DNA of 64,000 nucleotides, taken from contig JAIQFI010000010.1 in the NCBI GenBank assembly GCA_020073345.1, positions 1 to 64,000 of the forward strand, given 5' to 3'. Made by a program: the position numbers and the translations under genes. Of the stretch, positions 19,113-27,577 are shown piece by piece; the first letter of the stretch is position 1, and each line of letters opens with the position of its first letter. The notes beneath the pieces were generated by a model that was given only the letters and a program-made list of their open reading frames with translations, was not told the DNA's origin and searched no databases. Source of the DNA: Terriglobia bacterium (lineage in GTDB: Bacteria; Acidobacteriota; Terriglobia; Bryobacterales; Bryobacteraceae).

Positions 19113-20942
19113 TTAGGGCAGCGCGAACACCACCACGGTATCCGAGGCCGTCACGGCCACGTACTGCTTGCCGTTCTTCGCTTGATACGTCATCGGCACG
19201 GCGTTGCCCTGCCGCTCGAGCTGGCCGGCCCACAATTCTTTGCCCGTTTTCGAATCGAAGGCCCGGAAACGGTTGTCGGTGGCCGCGCCGATAAACACCA
19301 GGCCGCCCGCGGTCACCATGGGACCCGCGCTGCCCGATCCGCCCACGTTGCGCTTGCCTTCCGGAAGCGACTGGTTGGTACCCAGTGTCGTCTGCCAGGC
19401 GATGTCGCCGGTATTGGCGTTCACCGCGATGATGCGGCTCCATGGCGGTTTGTAACACGGCAGGCCGCCAACGGCGAATGCGCCCGCGGTCCCATTTACC
19501 CGATCGTAAGGAAGATTAGCATTCTCATAACGCGTGCCTTCCTTCTTCCTCTCGATCCAGCCGGTCAAAGGGCTGTCCTTGGTCTGCACGAAAATGTAGC
19601 CCGATTTCGGGTCGGAGGCCATGCCGCCCCAGCTCGCGCCTCCGGTTGCTCCGGGAAACGAGATGGTCACGCGCGGCGGAGCGCCGTCTTCGTGGAACAG
19701 CCATGGCGTGAACGGACCGTTGTTATAGAAGAGATTCTTCTCCCACAGCTCCATACAGGCTTTGGCGTGTTCGGGCGTGGTGTCTTCCGCGGTGACGACG
19801 TCTTCGCGACGCAGGCTCGTCCGGGCCAGCGCAGGAGGCTTTAAGGGAAATGGCTGCGTCGGCGAATACCACTCGCCTGGAACGTCCCCTTTGGGGACGG
19901 CACGCTCTTCGACTCCGAAGACCGGCTTACCGGTGACGCGATCCAGAATAAACATCCAGCCCGATTTCCCCATCGCCGCCAGCGCGGGAATCTTCTTCCC
20001 ATCCTTGACGATATCGACCAGCCCCGGCGCGGGAGGAAGATCGTAATCCCACAGGTCGTGATGGACCACCTGAAAATGCCATTTGTATTTTCCCGTGTTC
20101 GCGTCCACGGCGACTACAGAATTTCCGAACAAGTTTGCGCCCGGCCGGTCGCCGCCATAATAATTCGCCGCCGCCGCGCCGAAGGGCATGTAGAGGATGC
20201 CTCGCTCTTCGTCCGCGGTCATGTACCAGCCCCAGATGTTCGCACCGGAGCGATCCTTCCAACCGTCATTTAGCCACGATTCATGACCGACCTGGCCCGG
20301 TCCCGGGATCGACTGGAACTCCCACAGCTTCACCCCCGTGCGCGCATCGTAGGCGCGCGAATTGCCCGGCGGACCGTTCTCTCGCTCTCCCGTGCTCGCG
20401 CCTACCAGAACCAGATTCTTGAAAACGGTCGGGACGCCGTTATACGGCACCACCATGTCGAGGACGCCTTCTTTCGCGAATCCAGGATCGAGCTTGCCGG
20501 TGCTCGCATTGAGCGCGACCAGATTGCGGCCGTTGGTGAACATAATCCGCGCCGGATTCTGCCGGTCGCCCGGCCAGTAGGCAACGCCGCGCGGCGAGGC
20601 TTGTCCACCCGCCACGTCGTAACTCCAGACTTCTTTCCCTGTTTCCGGATTGAGTGCGACCACACGTGTCTGCGTCGAGATATACATCACTCCGTTGACG
20701 ACAATCGGCACGACTTCGGCTGCGCCGCCCGCGGTGCCGAAGCGGAAATTCGACGGCTGGAGGCGATACGACCACACCTGCGCGAGCTTGGCGACGTTCG
20801 CGGTGGTGATCTGCGTCAGCGGCGAAAAGCGGGTACTGGCCAGGTCGCGATTGAACATCGGCCAGTCGGCCGCGGGCGTTTTACCGGATTGAGCCAGTAA
20901 CGCCGGGAGAAACACTACTGCACTGAGAAATCGGGCGCGCAT
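19113..20942 (-). CDS. PQQ-dependent membrane/periplasmic dehydrogenase, glucose-dehydrogenase type propeller
   Basis: A 609-residue exported quinoprotein (signal peptide before QSGKTPAADWPMFNRDLAST) with repeated PQQ-propeller W motifs (LNPETGKEVWSYDV, DANTGKYKWHFQ, NANTGDIAWQTTLG, DSKTGKELWAGQLE). The active-site stretch VVHHDLWDYDLPPAPGLVDI closely follows the HHDLWD motif of membrane glucose and quinate dehydrogenases, with the catalytic Asp. No N-terminal membrane-helix bundle and no CxxCH heme motif are present, so it is soluble and needs an external electron acceptor. It is the last gene of a three-gene minus-strand operon and converges with the paralogue gene four bases away. The substrate, whether a sugar, polyol or alcohol, is unknown. 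Confidence 0.9.
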   Translation of the reverse strand: MRARFLSAVVFLPALLAQSGKTPAADWPMFNRDLASTRFSPLTQITTANVAKLAQVWSYRLQPSNFRFGTAGGAAEVVPIVVNGVMYISTQTRVVALNPETGKEVWSYDVAGGQASPRGVAYWPGDRQNPARIMFTNGRNLVALNASTGKLDPGFAKEGVLDMVVPYNGVPTVFKNLVLVGASTGERENGPPGNSRAYDARTGVKLWEFQSIPGPGQVGHESWLNDGWKDRSGANIWGWYMTADEERGILYMPFGAAAANYYGGDRPGANLFGNSVVAVDANTGKYKWHFQVVHHDLWDYDLPPAPGLVDIVKDGKKIPALAAMGKSGWMFILDRVTGKPVFGVEERAVPKGDVPGEWYSPTQPFPLKPPALARTSLRREDVVTAEDTTPEHAKACMELWEKNLFYNNGPFTPWLFHEDGAPPRVTISFPGATGGASWGGMASDPKSGYIFVQTKDSPLTGWIERKKEGTRYENANLPYDRVNGTAGAFAVGGLPCYKPPWSRIIAVNANTGDIAWQTTLGTNQSLPEGKRNVGGSGSAGPMVTAGGLVFIGAATDNRFRAFDSKTGKELWAGQLERQGNAVPMTYQAKNGKQYVAVTASDTVVVFALP

Positions 20943-20948
20943 CGACGC

Positions 20949-22478
20949 CTAGTGAGCGTACAGCCTATCGTAATAAGCCTGGAAAACGGCGAGCTTCGCC
21001 TCGTTCGGCGCGGGGCCCATTCCCGCCTTATCGCCGAACTCCATCGCGCTCTTGTTCTTGCTTTCGTCCAACGCCATCCACTTCGGCAGACCCTTGCCGT
21101 TCGGATCGCCGTTCGCTGCGAAGTTCACCCAATACGAGGACATCGTGTCTGCCACCTGGCGATCCACATCGGTCCAGGCGCGGGGGCCGCGCAGGTTGTT
21201 GAACACGTACGGGAGTTCCGAAGTGTGAACCGCGCTGCCGTGCGGTCCAGGTCCGAATTTCCCGGCTTTGGCGTTCGGTTGCAGCGGCGGCTGGTGCGTG
21301 AAGAAGAAGACGTAGGACTTCGATTTCCCGGTTTTCGCTTCCATGCGAGCCCAGTTCCGCATGACAAACGCCATTTCATCCCGGCCCGCGAAGAACGCGG
21401 AATCCTTGGCCTGCTCGTCCGATCCGCCCGGATATACCTTCATGAAGCTATCCGCGAGATCACCATAGCGGCGCTGGGACTGCTCCGCATATTGCGCCGC
21501 GCTGGCCGGCGTCGCGCCGAACGATTCGTCACGATTCGATCCGACCAGCACCGGAACGTCAATCTGCTTGCCCTGCGCAAAAACCGTTCCGGGATCTTCC
21601 GGGATCGACCATCCGTCGACGATCGGGCCCACGCCGCGGCCCGCCTTGAGGATCTGATCCGCCGGTTTCGCCCGCAATTCCGCGAGCGACTTTGCGCCCA
21701 ATCCATCCGCGTACTTCACGCCGGCTTGTTCCGCTTCAGTCAGAGTGCTCAGACGGCCAATGGTTGCTGTATTCCACGCACTACTTTCACCGATTGCACG
21801 ATGAAACAGTCCCTTGGCTTGCGGCGAAACCATCAGGTTTGCCACCAAGCCCGCGCCCGCCGATTCGCCGAAGATCGTCACGCGTTTCGGATCGCCGCCA
21901 AAGGCCGCGATATTCTTCTGCACCCATTGCAGTGCGGCGATCGAGTCGAGCAATCCGAAATTGCCCGCGCCGCGCCGGTCGGATTCGCGCGTCAGCTCGG
22001 GATAAGAGAAAAAGCCGAACACGCCCAGGCGGTAGTTGATAGTGACCACCACTGCGCCTTTTTTGGCCAGCGCTTCACCGTCATAATCGGGCTGCGAACC
22101 CGAGCCGGTATTGTAGCCGCCGCCGTAAATCCAAACCATCACGGGACGCTTTTCACTGGCGGACTTGGCCGCGGTCCAGACATTCAGGTACAAGCAATCC
22201 TCGCTCACTTGCTGACCGCCGCCACCGCCGGCTGCATTCTGCATACACACCGGCCCGAATGCGTCGGACTGCCGAACTCCATCCCAATGAGCCGCCGGTT
22301 GCGGCGCACGCCAGCGCAGACTCCCGACTGGAGGCGCAGCAAACGGAATGCCCTTGAAGATCCGCATTTCGGGAGTCGCGCCCGCCGTGCCGGTAACTTG
22401 GCCTGAATCGAGCTTGACCGGATCATTCGACGCCGCAAAGGCGCTCACCGCCGCTACAAACAAGAGTAGGCGTCTCAC
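20949..22478 (-). CDS. Type-B carboxylesterase, secreted
   Basis: A 509-residue alpha/beta hydrolase of the carboxylesterase/cholinesterase family. It has a short signal peptide (MRRLLLFVAAVSAFAAS), the N-terminal family sequence (FKGIPFAAPPVGSLRW), EDCLYLNVWT, the oxyanion loop YGGGYNTGS, the nucleophile elbow TIFGESAGAG (catalytic Ser), and VHTSELPYVFNN with the catalytic His. It hydrolyses carboxylic esters outside the cytoplasm, perhaps plant- or lignin-derived phenolic esters. The GTG start overlaps the upstream gene stop by GTGA, and the PQQ gene begins six bases downstream. That arrangement links ester cleavage with oxidation of the released alcohol, which is inference. Confidence 0.93.
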   Translation of the reverse strand: MRRLLLFVAAVSAFAASNDPVKLDSGQVTGTAGATPEMRIFKGIPFAAPPVGSLRWRAPQPAAHWDGVRQSDAFGPVCMQNAAGGGGGQQVSEDCLYLNVWTAAKSASEKRPVMVWIYGGGYNTGSGSQPDYDGEALAKKGAVVVTINYRLGVFGFFSYPELTRESDRRGAGNFGLLDSIAALQWVQKNIAAFGGDPKRVTIFGESAGAGLVANLMVSPQAKGLFHRAIGESSAWNTATIGRLSTLTEAEQAGVKYADGLGAKSLAELRAKPADQILKAGRGVGPIVDGWSIPEDPGTVFAQGKQIDVPVLVGSNRDESFGATPASAAQYAEQSQRRYGDLADSFMKVYPGGSDEQAKDSAFFAGRDEMAFVMRNWARMEAKTGKSKSYVFFFTHQPPLQPNAKAGKFGPGPHGSAVHTSELPYVFNNLRGPRAWTDVDRQVADTMSSYWVNFAANGDPNGKGLPKWMALDESKNKSAMEFGDKAGMGPAPNEAKLAVFQAYYDRLYAH

Positions 22479-23512
22479 TTCTTTGCCTTCTCGTCCTCGC
22501 GAGCGCCGCTGAGGATGTCGAACATCGCGTAGTTTCCTTCGTGGCAGGCGTACTCGGCCATTTGATAGTCGTCATTCCGCTCCAGCTGGATGAGGATGGT
22601 CCACGGCTTCGCCCAGGTCTTCTCGTCGATCACGGTGATCCGATAGTCCATGGACTTATCGCCGGTGCGCGTGAATCGCTCGATCACCTTGAGCTGGTCG
22701 CTGTGATACCCGGGGTCGCCCGGATATCCCGCGCCGTTCGAGCCGATGGCGTCCTTGTCGGTGAAGTTCGTGGTCTCGACCACCAGATCGTTACCCTCCC
22801 AACGCCCCCGTGAGTCTCCCATGACCATCTTGATGGTGGGGTTGACGTGCGGACGGCCGTCCAGCGGAATCACCCGGCTCTCATGGATCATTTCGTTGCG
22901 GAACGCCACGTATCCCGGGCCCTGCACGATCTGGTTGCCGTTGTTGTAGACCACCGGAATCACCGATCCCAGCAGGCCGCGGGAAATACAGCGATAGTAG
23001 ATGTTCAGATCGTCATAGCTATCCGCTTCGCCCTTCCACTCGCCCGGCATCCCCTTGCCGCCGCGAGCCTCCTTGCGATACTTCTCGGCTGCGGCCGTCA
23101 GAGCCGGGAGTCTCCCATCCGGAGGATCGACAATCAGCGAGGTCTGGCGGGTCGGCTTCCCGCGCTCGGTCCAATATGAGGGTGGCCCGATTCCGATCTT
23201 GGAATCGCTCGCGACGGTGGATTCGGCGTCAGCTTTCGCTTGCTTCGCCGCTTGTACTTGTTTTGCTGCGTATTCCTCGTCGGTCAGGGTCGCCCGCTCG
23301 CCGAGCTTGGCATTCCGCTGCATGGGAACACCCATGTTGCCTGGCCAGACTCCCTCCAGATCGGGATCGCCCCACGCGGTTTTAGGAGGAGTGTAGCCTT
23401 TGCCCGTTTTGCCTTGTTTGGCTCTCGCAGGCGCCTGACCTGCGATCGGCGCCGTTACCAGTGCGATGGTGCATGCCAGCGCACCGAGCGAGACGAGATA
23501 GCGATAGCTCAT
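22475..23512 (-). CDS. Secreted protein, paralogue of the 18237-19109 product
   Basis: The start at MSYRYLVSLG is supported by AGGAGG five bases upstream; the longer in-frame ATG is rejected. The 345-residue product has a signal peptide ending near APIAGQ, then GDPDLEGVWPGNMGVPMQRN, a lysine/alanine-rich segment (residues 80-105) and the shared C-terminal signatures LDGRPHVNPTIKMVMGDS, RGRWEGNDLVVETTNFTD and KVIERFTRTG. It is the first gene of an operon with the carboxylesterase and the second PQQ enzyme, so both members of this paralogous family in the window sit with a PQQ dehydrogenase. No catalytic motif is recognised. Confidence 0.78.
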   Translation of the reverse strand: MSYRYLVSLGALACTIALVTAPIAGQAPARAKQGKTGKGYTPPKTAWGDPDLEGVWPGNMGVPMQRNAKLGERATLTDEEYAAKQVQAAKQAKADAESTVASDSKIGIGPPSYWTERGKPTRQTSLIVDPPDGRLPALTAAAEKYRKEARGGKGMPGEWKGEADSYDDLNIYYRCISRGLLGSVIPVVYNNGNQIVQGPGYVAFRNEMIHESRVIPLDGRPHVNPTIKMVMGDSRGRWEGNDLVVETTNFTDKDAIGSNGAGYPGDPGYHSDQLKVIERFTRTGDKSMDYRITVIDEKTWAKPWTILIQLERNDDYQMAEYACHEGNYAMFDILSGAREDEKAKK

Positions 23513-23545
23513 TCTGCCTCCTGGGGATGCTTTAAACCAGATACA

Positions 23546-23555
23546 GTTGTACAAC
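23546..23555. promoter_or_regulatory. Palindrome GTTGTACAAC upstream of the esterase/PQQ operon
   Basis: A perfect 10-bp palindrome lies 34 bases before the start of the first operon gene. It resembles a dimeric-repressor half-site arrangement. No regulator gene is adjacent, so assignment as an operator is tentative. Confidence 0.35.
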
Positions 23556-23599
23556 GTCTAGAGCGCGGTTTCCAGGGGGTTGCGGCCCGCACACCGCTG

Positions 23600-23905
23600 C
23601 TAACCGCCGGCAATCGCCCCGACCACCAGCAAAGGCTCCGCTCCGGATGCGACCGCCTCGGGCAACGGAGCGTCCGGCGATTCGTGAGACAGATCCTCCT
23701 CGCAGGCGAAGAACCGCACGAAAGCCCGGCGCTGTTGCGTGACGTGATCGCGAATGGTGCCCTGCAGCATCGGGTAGCGAGCCTCAAGGGCATCGAGAAC
23801 AGACCGCTGCGTGATCTGACCCTTCACTTCGAGGTGTACCTCGCCGCCGACCTTGGCCAGCGTTCGCAGATGCGCCGGCAGCACGACCCGAATGCCCCCA
23901 CTCAC
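23600..23905 (-). CDS. MoaD/ThiS-like beta-grasp protein ending in Gly-Gly
   Basis: The GTG start overlaps the preceding stop by four bases (GTGA), fixing the start. The 101-residue protein reads as a ubiquitin-like sulfur-carrier fold: [54 protein letters not shown], and a C terminus [10 protein letters not shown]. The terminal di-glycine is the hallmark of MoaD/ThiS proteins, which are adenylated and thiocarboxylated. No moa or thi genes are nearby; its only partner is the BNR-propeller gene with which it is coupled. A role in molybdopterin or thiamine synthesis is possible, but context argues for a dedicated carrier or a repurposed ubiquitin-like protein. Confidence 0.85.
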   Translation of the reverse strand: MSGGIRVVLPAHLRTLAKVGGEVHLEVKGQITQRSVLDALEARYPMLQGTIRDHVTQQRRAFVRFFACEEDLSHESPDAPLPEAVASGAEPLLVVGAIAGG

Positions 23906-25032
23906 GCTAGTGTCTGGACCTCGACCGATAGCACCGCCGGAAGATCTCGGACGATAGGGTTCCAACTATCTCCGGCATCGGCCGACGCATAGACTTGTCC
24001 GCCGGTGGTTCCGAAATACACGCCGCAGGAGTCGAGCGAATCCACGGCCATGGCGTCGCGCAGCACGTTCACGTAACAGTCGCTCTGCGGAAGTCCCTTG
24101 GTGAGCGGCTCCCAGTCGTTTCCGCCCGTGCGGCTGCGATACACGCGCAACTTTCCCTCATGGGGAAAATGCTGCGAGTCGCTCTTGATCGGGACCACGT
24201 AAATGGTTTCCGGCTCGTGCGCGTGAACGTCGATCACGAAGCCGAACCCACGTTTGCCCGCGTCGTCAGGCAGGTTGCCGTTGACTTCCTTCCACACGTC
24301 CCCGGCATTGTCGCTGCGCAGGACGTCCCAGTGTTTCTGCATGAACAGCACGCCTGGACGCGAAGGGTGCATCGCCATGTGATGCACGCAGTGGCCAACC
24401 TCGGCATCCGGGTCAGGAATGTATTCCGACCTCAGTCCCCGGTTGATCGCCTTCCACGTGGCGCCCCCGTCGTCGGTGCGAAACGCGCCCGCGGCCGAAA
24501 TAGCAATGAAGATCCGCTTCGGGTCTTTCGGGTCGAGGATGATGGTGTGCAAGCCCAGACCGCCCGCTCCCGGCTGCCAACCGGATCCGGTACCGTGGCC
24601 GCGCATTCCCGGGAGCTCCTGCCAGGATTTGCCGCCGTCCATGGTTCGGAAGAGCGCGGCGTCCTCCACGCCCGCATAGACCGTATCCGGATCGGTGAGC
24701 GAGGGCTCGAGGTGCCAGACGCGCTTAAATTCCCACGGGTGTGGCGTTCCGTCGTACCACTTGTGCGTGCCGGGGACGCCGTCATAGACGAATTTGTTAT
24801 CCACAGGCTCCCAGGTTTTTCCGCCATCGCTCGAGCGCTGGATCTGCTGCCCGAACCATCCGCTGCTTTGCGACGCATACAGCCGGTTCGGGTCGGCGGG
24901 CGAGCCTTTGACGTGATACATCTCCCAGCCCGCGAAGTGAGGACCGCTGATGTCCCACTTTTGCCGCTTGCCATCCGACTCCAGAACGAACGCGCCTTTA
25001 CGCGTGCCGACCAATACTCGTACCTTACTCAT
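23902..25032 (-). CDS. Cytoplasmic BNR/sialidase-like beta-propeller protein
   Basis: A 376-residue protein without a signal peptide, composed of BNR-type blades with Asp-box motifs: [54 protein letters not shown] and [11 protein letters not shown]. The N terminus ([19 protein letters not shown]) begins a blade directly. A central stretch is rich in His, Cys and Asp ([20 protein letters not shown]), which could bind metal or form an active site. Catalytic sialidase residues are not evident. The gene overlaps the HxlR gene by eight bases on one side and the MoaD-like gene by four on the other, so the three form one tightly coupled operon. Automatic annotation would call it exo-alpha-sialidase, but a cytoplasmic scaffold or enzyme is more likely. 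Confidence 0.82.
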   Translation of the reverse strand: MSKVRVLVGTRKGAFVLESDGKRQKWDISGPHFAGWEMYHVKGSPADPNRLYASQSSGWFGQQIQRSSDGGKTWEPVDNKFVYDGVPGTHKWYDGTPHPWEFKRVWHLEPSLTDPDTVYAGVEDAALFRTMDGGKSWQELPGMRGHGTGSGWQPGAGGLGLHTIILDPKDPKRIFIAISAAGAFRTDDGGATWKAINRGLRSEYIPDPDAEVGHCVHHMAMHPSRPGVLFMQKHWDVLRSDNAGDVWKEVNGNLPDDAGKRGFGFVIDVHAHEPETIYVVPIKSDSQHFPHEGKLRVYRSRTGGNDWEPLTKGLPQSDCYVNVLRDAMAVDSLDSCGVYFGTTGGQVYASADAGDSWNPIVRDLPAVLSVEVQTLA

Positions 25033-25492
25033 GTTTTCTCCTTCCTACCTTGAATTTGGGGAGCAACGGAGTGGAATCCCGTTCTCGCCATCTGCGCCGG
25101 ACCTCAGCAAGAAATTGCTCGCGATGCTTTTCCATTTCTTCAACCAGACTGTCGGGCGCCCCTGTCTGTTCGTGCCGCGCTCCCCAAACCAGCAAGTCCA
25201 AAAGCACCGGCGCCAGATCAATGCCTTTCTCCGTCAACCGATAGTTCACTCTTCGTGCGTCGGCCTTTTCCACTTCCGCGTTGACGATCCCCGCGGCTTC
25301 AAGCTTCCGCAAACGGTCCGCGAGGATGTTGCTCGCGATTCTTTCGCTCGAGCCCTGGAAATCCTTGAACGTCCGGAAGCCGCGAACCATCAGATCGCGG
25401 ATGATCAGCAGCGACCAGCGGTCTCCCAACATTTCGAGGGAGATGCTGACCGGGCAGCCGGACCGGCGTTTTAATTTGGGGTTGCCGGGCAC
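25025..25492 (-). CDS. HxlR-family transcriptional regulator
   Basis: A winged-helix regulator of about 155 residues. Family signatures are [20 protein letters not shown] (with the redox-type N-terminal Cys), [35 protein letters not shown] and [21 protein letters not shown] farther GTG at 25510 would place the start inside the predicted promoter; the GTG at 25492 lies just after the -10 and is preferred. HxlR proteins respond to electrophiles, aldehydes, quinones or oxidants through cysteine and usually repress their own operon. A large inverted repeat immediately upstream is the probable operator. It is the first gene of the BNR/MoaD-like operon. Confidence 0.9.
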   Translation of the reverse strand: MPGNPKLKRRSGCPVSISLEMLGDRWSLLIIRDLMVRGFRTFKDFQGSSERIASNILADRLRKLEAAGIVNAEVEKADARRVNYRLTEKGIDLAPVLLDLLVWGARHEQTGAPDSLVEEMEKHREQFLAEVRRRWRERDSTPLLPKFKVGRRKHE

Positions 25493-25501
25493 ATTGGATA
25501 G

Positions 25502-25543
25502 ATGTAACACGGATCACTTGCATAATGCAAGTGAAATATCCGT
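25502..25543 (-). promoter_or_regulatory. HxlR operator and promoter
   Basis: Nested inverted repeats are seen: ACGGAT-CACTTGCA-taa-TGCAAGTG-aaat-ATCCGT at 25509-25543. On the minus strand TTGCAT and TTACAT (25502-25507) are separated by 17 bases and could be -35 and -10, so the -35 lies inside the palindrome. This is the expected layout for autorepression by the adjacent HxlR protein. The distal arm overlaps the stop codon of the upstream VOC gene. Confidence 0.75.
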
Positions 25544-26412
25544 CACGGTAAGTCGCGCAATTTTTCGGTGAGCTCGATCACGGTGCCCCAGGGATCAGTG
25601 AGGACCGCGGTCCCCATGTTGTCGAGCTCCGGGACCTTCCGGTAAGGCTCGGTGAGCTTGATCCCTTTGGCTTCCAGCCTGGTCAGGAACGCCGGGAGGT
25701 TTCTGACTTCGAAGCCGACGTGATCGATGGCGCGGCCTTTGGTGCCGGCCAGGGGCTGGTCCGGCAGCCAGCTAAAGAAGTTCAGCATATAACCGACGCC
25801 GGGGAGGTCGGCGCCAATGAAGTAGTCGGTCTGGCCCGGCCGCAGCGTCGCGTCGAAGGCTTTCATATACCACTGCTGCATCTCCACGAACTGTTTATTG
25901 ACGAAGTGAACGTGGTGATGCATGATCGGAGGGGCGTTCTTGTCCTCATTCGTGACCAGCTCGACCTTTACCCCATCAGGACCCACAATGTAGGAAAACC
26001 TCCCGTAGTTTCCGGCGGTGGGAGGACTGGCGGTCTGCCCCGGCCCAGGCTCCCGACCAACCGTCAGACCGTAGCCGTTCGCCACCACCTTGGCCGTCAT
26101 TTTGGGGACGTCGGGCACGGCGAAGCCGATGTGGTCGAGCGTGGTGCCTCGCGTGGGTCCGGTCGGCGGCTGCTGGCGGAGGAAGAGGAAGATGCCCGGA
26201 AAGCGGATGACGTCGACACCCGCGGATCCGAACTTGATGGCGGTCCCGCCGAGCGTGTCCACCCAGAACTTCTTGTGCGCTTCGATGCTGGTGACGTTGA
26301 GGTGATAGTGGCCCACCACGATGGGGGCTTCTTTGTTGAGAAGTTGGGCCCGCGACCCCTGCGCCAATACCAGCAACGCCGCAACGACCACACCGGAGAC
26401 TCGATTCATCAT
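25543..26412 (-). CDS. Exported double VOC-domain (glyoxalase/dioxygenase superfamily) protein
   Basis: The start is placed at MMNRVSGVVVAALLVLAQGS, giving 289 residues with a signal peptide ending near SRAQ. Two VOC modules follow. The first (about 38-165) has HYHLNVTSIEAHKKFWVDTL, DHIGFAVPDVPKM and GPDGVKVELVTN. The second (about 168-285) has HHHVHFVNKQFVEMQQWYMK, AIDHVGFEVRNLPAFLTRLE and DPWGTVIELTE. His and Glu at the usual metal positions are present in both modules. VOC proteins include glyoxalase I, extradiol dioxygenases and resistance proteins; export is unusual. It lies upstream of the HxlR operon on the same strand, but the palindromic promoter between them suggests separate control. 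Confidence 0.85.
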   Translation of the reverse strand: MMNRVSGVVVAALLVLAQGSRAQLLNKEAPIVVGHYHLNVTSIEAHKKFWVDTLGGTAIKFGSAGVDVIRFPGIFLFLRQQPPTGPTRGTTLDHIGFAVPDVPKMTAKVVANGYGLTVGREPGPGQTASPPTAGNYGRFSYIVGPDGVKVELVTNEDKNAPPIMHHHVHFVNKQFVEMQQWYMKAFDATLRPGQTDYFIGADLPGVGYMLNFFSWLPDQPLAGTKGRAIDHVGFEVRNLPAFLTRLEAKGIKLTEPYRKVPELDNMGTAVLTDPWGTVIELTEKLRDLP

Positions 26413-26505
26413 GCCCCTCTCTTTCTTCCCGACGATCCGCAAGACGGAGCGCAAACCTCCAACATCTTACCGTCATCCCGAATACAGATGCCGGCACCAA
26501 CCCGG

Positions 26506-26542
26506 ATTCCGATGATTGACGTCCCGTTGGTGAAATCGGAAT
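26506..26542. repeat. 8-bp inverted repeat between the island and the VOC gene
   Basis: ATTCCGAT at 26506-26513 and ATCGGAAT at 26535-26542 are perfect reverse complements separated by 21 bases. It lies between the DUF4326 gene end and the VOC gene start, at the edge of the atypical-composition island. It could be a terminator-like hairpin without T-run, an operator or an insertion boundary. Confidence 0.4.
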
Positions 26543-26564
26543 GTTGTTGGGCGCGCAAATACCA

Positions 26565-26849
26565 TCACCTTGGTCTGTTCGCCAGTTCGCTTAACACATC
26601 GCCGTGACAAGCTTCCGGCGCGCACCAGCATCCCAGCACTTTGCCTTTCAATTCAGGCAACTTCTTGAGCAGCTCAGGATTCGACATCAGCCATGCCCGG
26701 AACTTCGCGATCACCTCCTCGCGCGTTCCATCTTTTCCGATCACAAAGGGGTTTGCCCAAGCTGAAGCCTTCAGTCCACCTCTGGGAACGGCTCTCCCGA
26801 TGTAGACGTCGTATTTCTCTTTTTTACAGTGAACAACCGCACGGACCAT
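26565..26849 (-). CDS. DUF4326 domain protein
   Basis: A 94-residue protein read from [20 protein letters not shown]. It contains the DUF4326 hallmarks [40 protein letters not shown] and [20 protein letters not shown] with the Cys-x-Cys and Cys-His cluster. The family is found mainly in phages and mobile islands and has no known biochemical role. The frame is continuous with the broken DUF5131 frame upstream, but the restored DUF5131 stop lies four bases before this ATG, so it is a separate gene. Codon usage and base composition look less GC-rich than the flanks. Confidence 0.75.
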   Translation of the reverse strand: MVRAVVHCKKEKYDVYIGRAVPRGGLKASAWANPFVIGKDGTREEVIAKFRAWLMSNPELLKKLPELKGKVLGCWCAPEACHGDVLSELANRPR

Positions 26850-26853
26850 TTCT

Positions 26854-27575
26854 TTAAGGAACAACCACAAGCTCAGGCATTTGGTCCCATGTCCGGCCTT
26901 CCAACGTCCGGCCCGTCCTCTTTTTCTGGACGCCACCCCATTGCTTGAAGAAGAACGCGAACCAGCCTTGACGCATTGATCCCGAATATCAGCAACCCAC
27001 ACGGGGTTCATGGGCCTTGCGCCAGGTCCAGATTCTCCGCCCACGATTGCCCAATCGATGCCACCAAGGTTCATCTTCCGCAGCGGACCGAGCAACGGTT
27101 CCAAAGACAGAAACCTCACATGCGCCCCGGTTTTTCGCAGGTGGTCGATGCGGTAAAGGTATTTCTCGTTCTCCACGCTCACGCCCATCCATATTTGCGG
27201 TGTCCATTCCAGCTCCGCACTCAGTTCGTGAACGCGCTCCGCTCGTTTCGTCAACACCTGGTACTGGTGCCAATGGGCTCGCCGCATCACGTCGAAAACT
27301 TGCTTGATATAGGAGAGCGGCACCTCGTCGTGAAATAGGTCGCTCATCGAGTTGACGAAAATCCGTTTCGGGCTCTTCAATCGGAGCGGCAAATCAAGCA
27401 TGTGAGGCTGGAGCGTCAACTCGAATCCGTTCTGGTAATTGCGATTTCCCATCGCCATTAACCGCTTCGACATACGCTCAGCGTAACAATGCTTGCAACC
27501 GGGACTGATCTTGTCGCAGCCCGTGACCGGATTCCACGTCGCGTCCGTCCATTCGATCGGTGAATTTGTGGCCAT
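26854..27575 (-). pseudogene. DUF5131 (phage Gp37/Gp68-like, three-Cys motif) gene with a frameshift
   Basis: The 5' part begins [20 protein letters not shown] two bases after the TcmP stop. It has the three-Cys motif [15 protein letters not shown], as in radical-SAM-like proteins, then [35 protein letters not shown] and [14 protein letters not shown]. After DQCVKAG near 26962 the frame turns into non-family sequence. Restoring one missing base gives [14 protein letters not shown], then [15 protein letters not shown] and a stop at 26854, exactly the normal family C terminus. The gene therefore carries a single-base deletion, or a sequencing error at that site. Family members occur with TcmP in phage and genomic islands. 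Confidence 0.82.
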
Positions 27576-27577
27576 CT

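Noticed and set aside
20952-22406. 484-codon plus-strand frame opposite the carboxylesterase
   Set aside because: Mirror image of a real gene in GC-rich DNA; the esterase frame has all catalytic motifs.
23902-25032. Annotating the BNR protein as a sialidase
   Set aside because: No signal peptide and no visible catalytic Arg triad or Tyr/Glu pair; Asp-box repeats alone only indicate a propeller.
26850-27575. Reading the DUF5131 and DUF4326 segments as one fused protein
   Set aside because: The joining residues do not match either family, while a single-base correction gives the normal DUF5131 end and a separate DUF4326 start.
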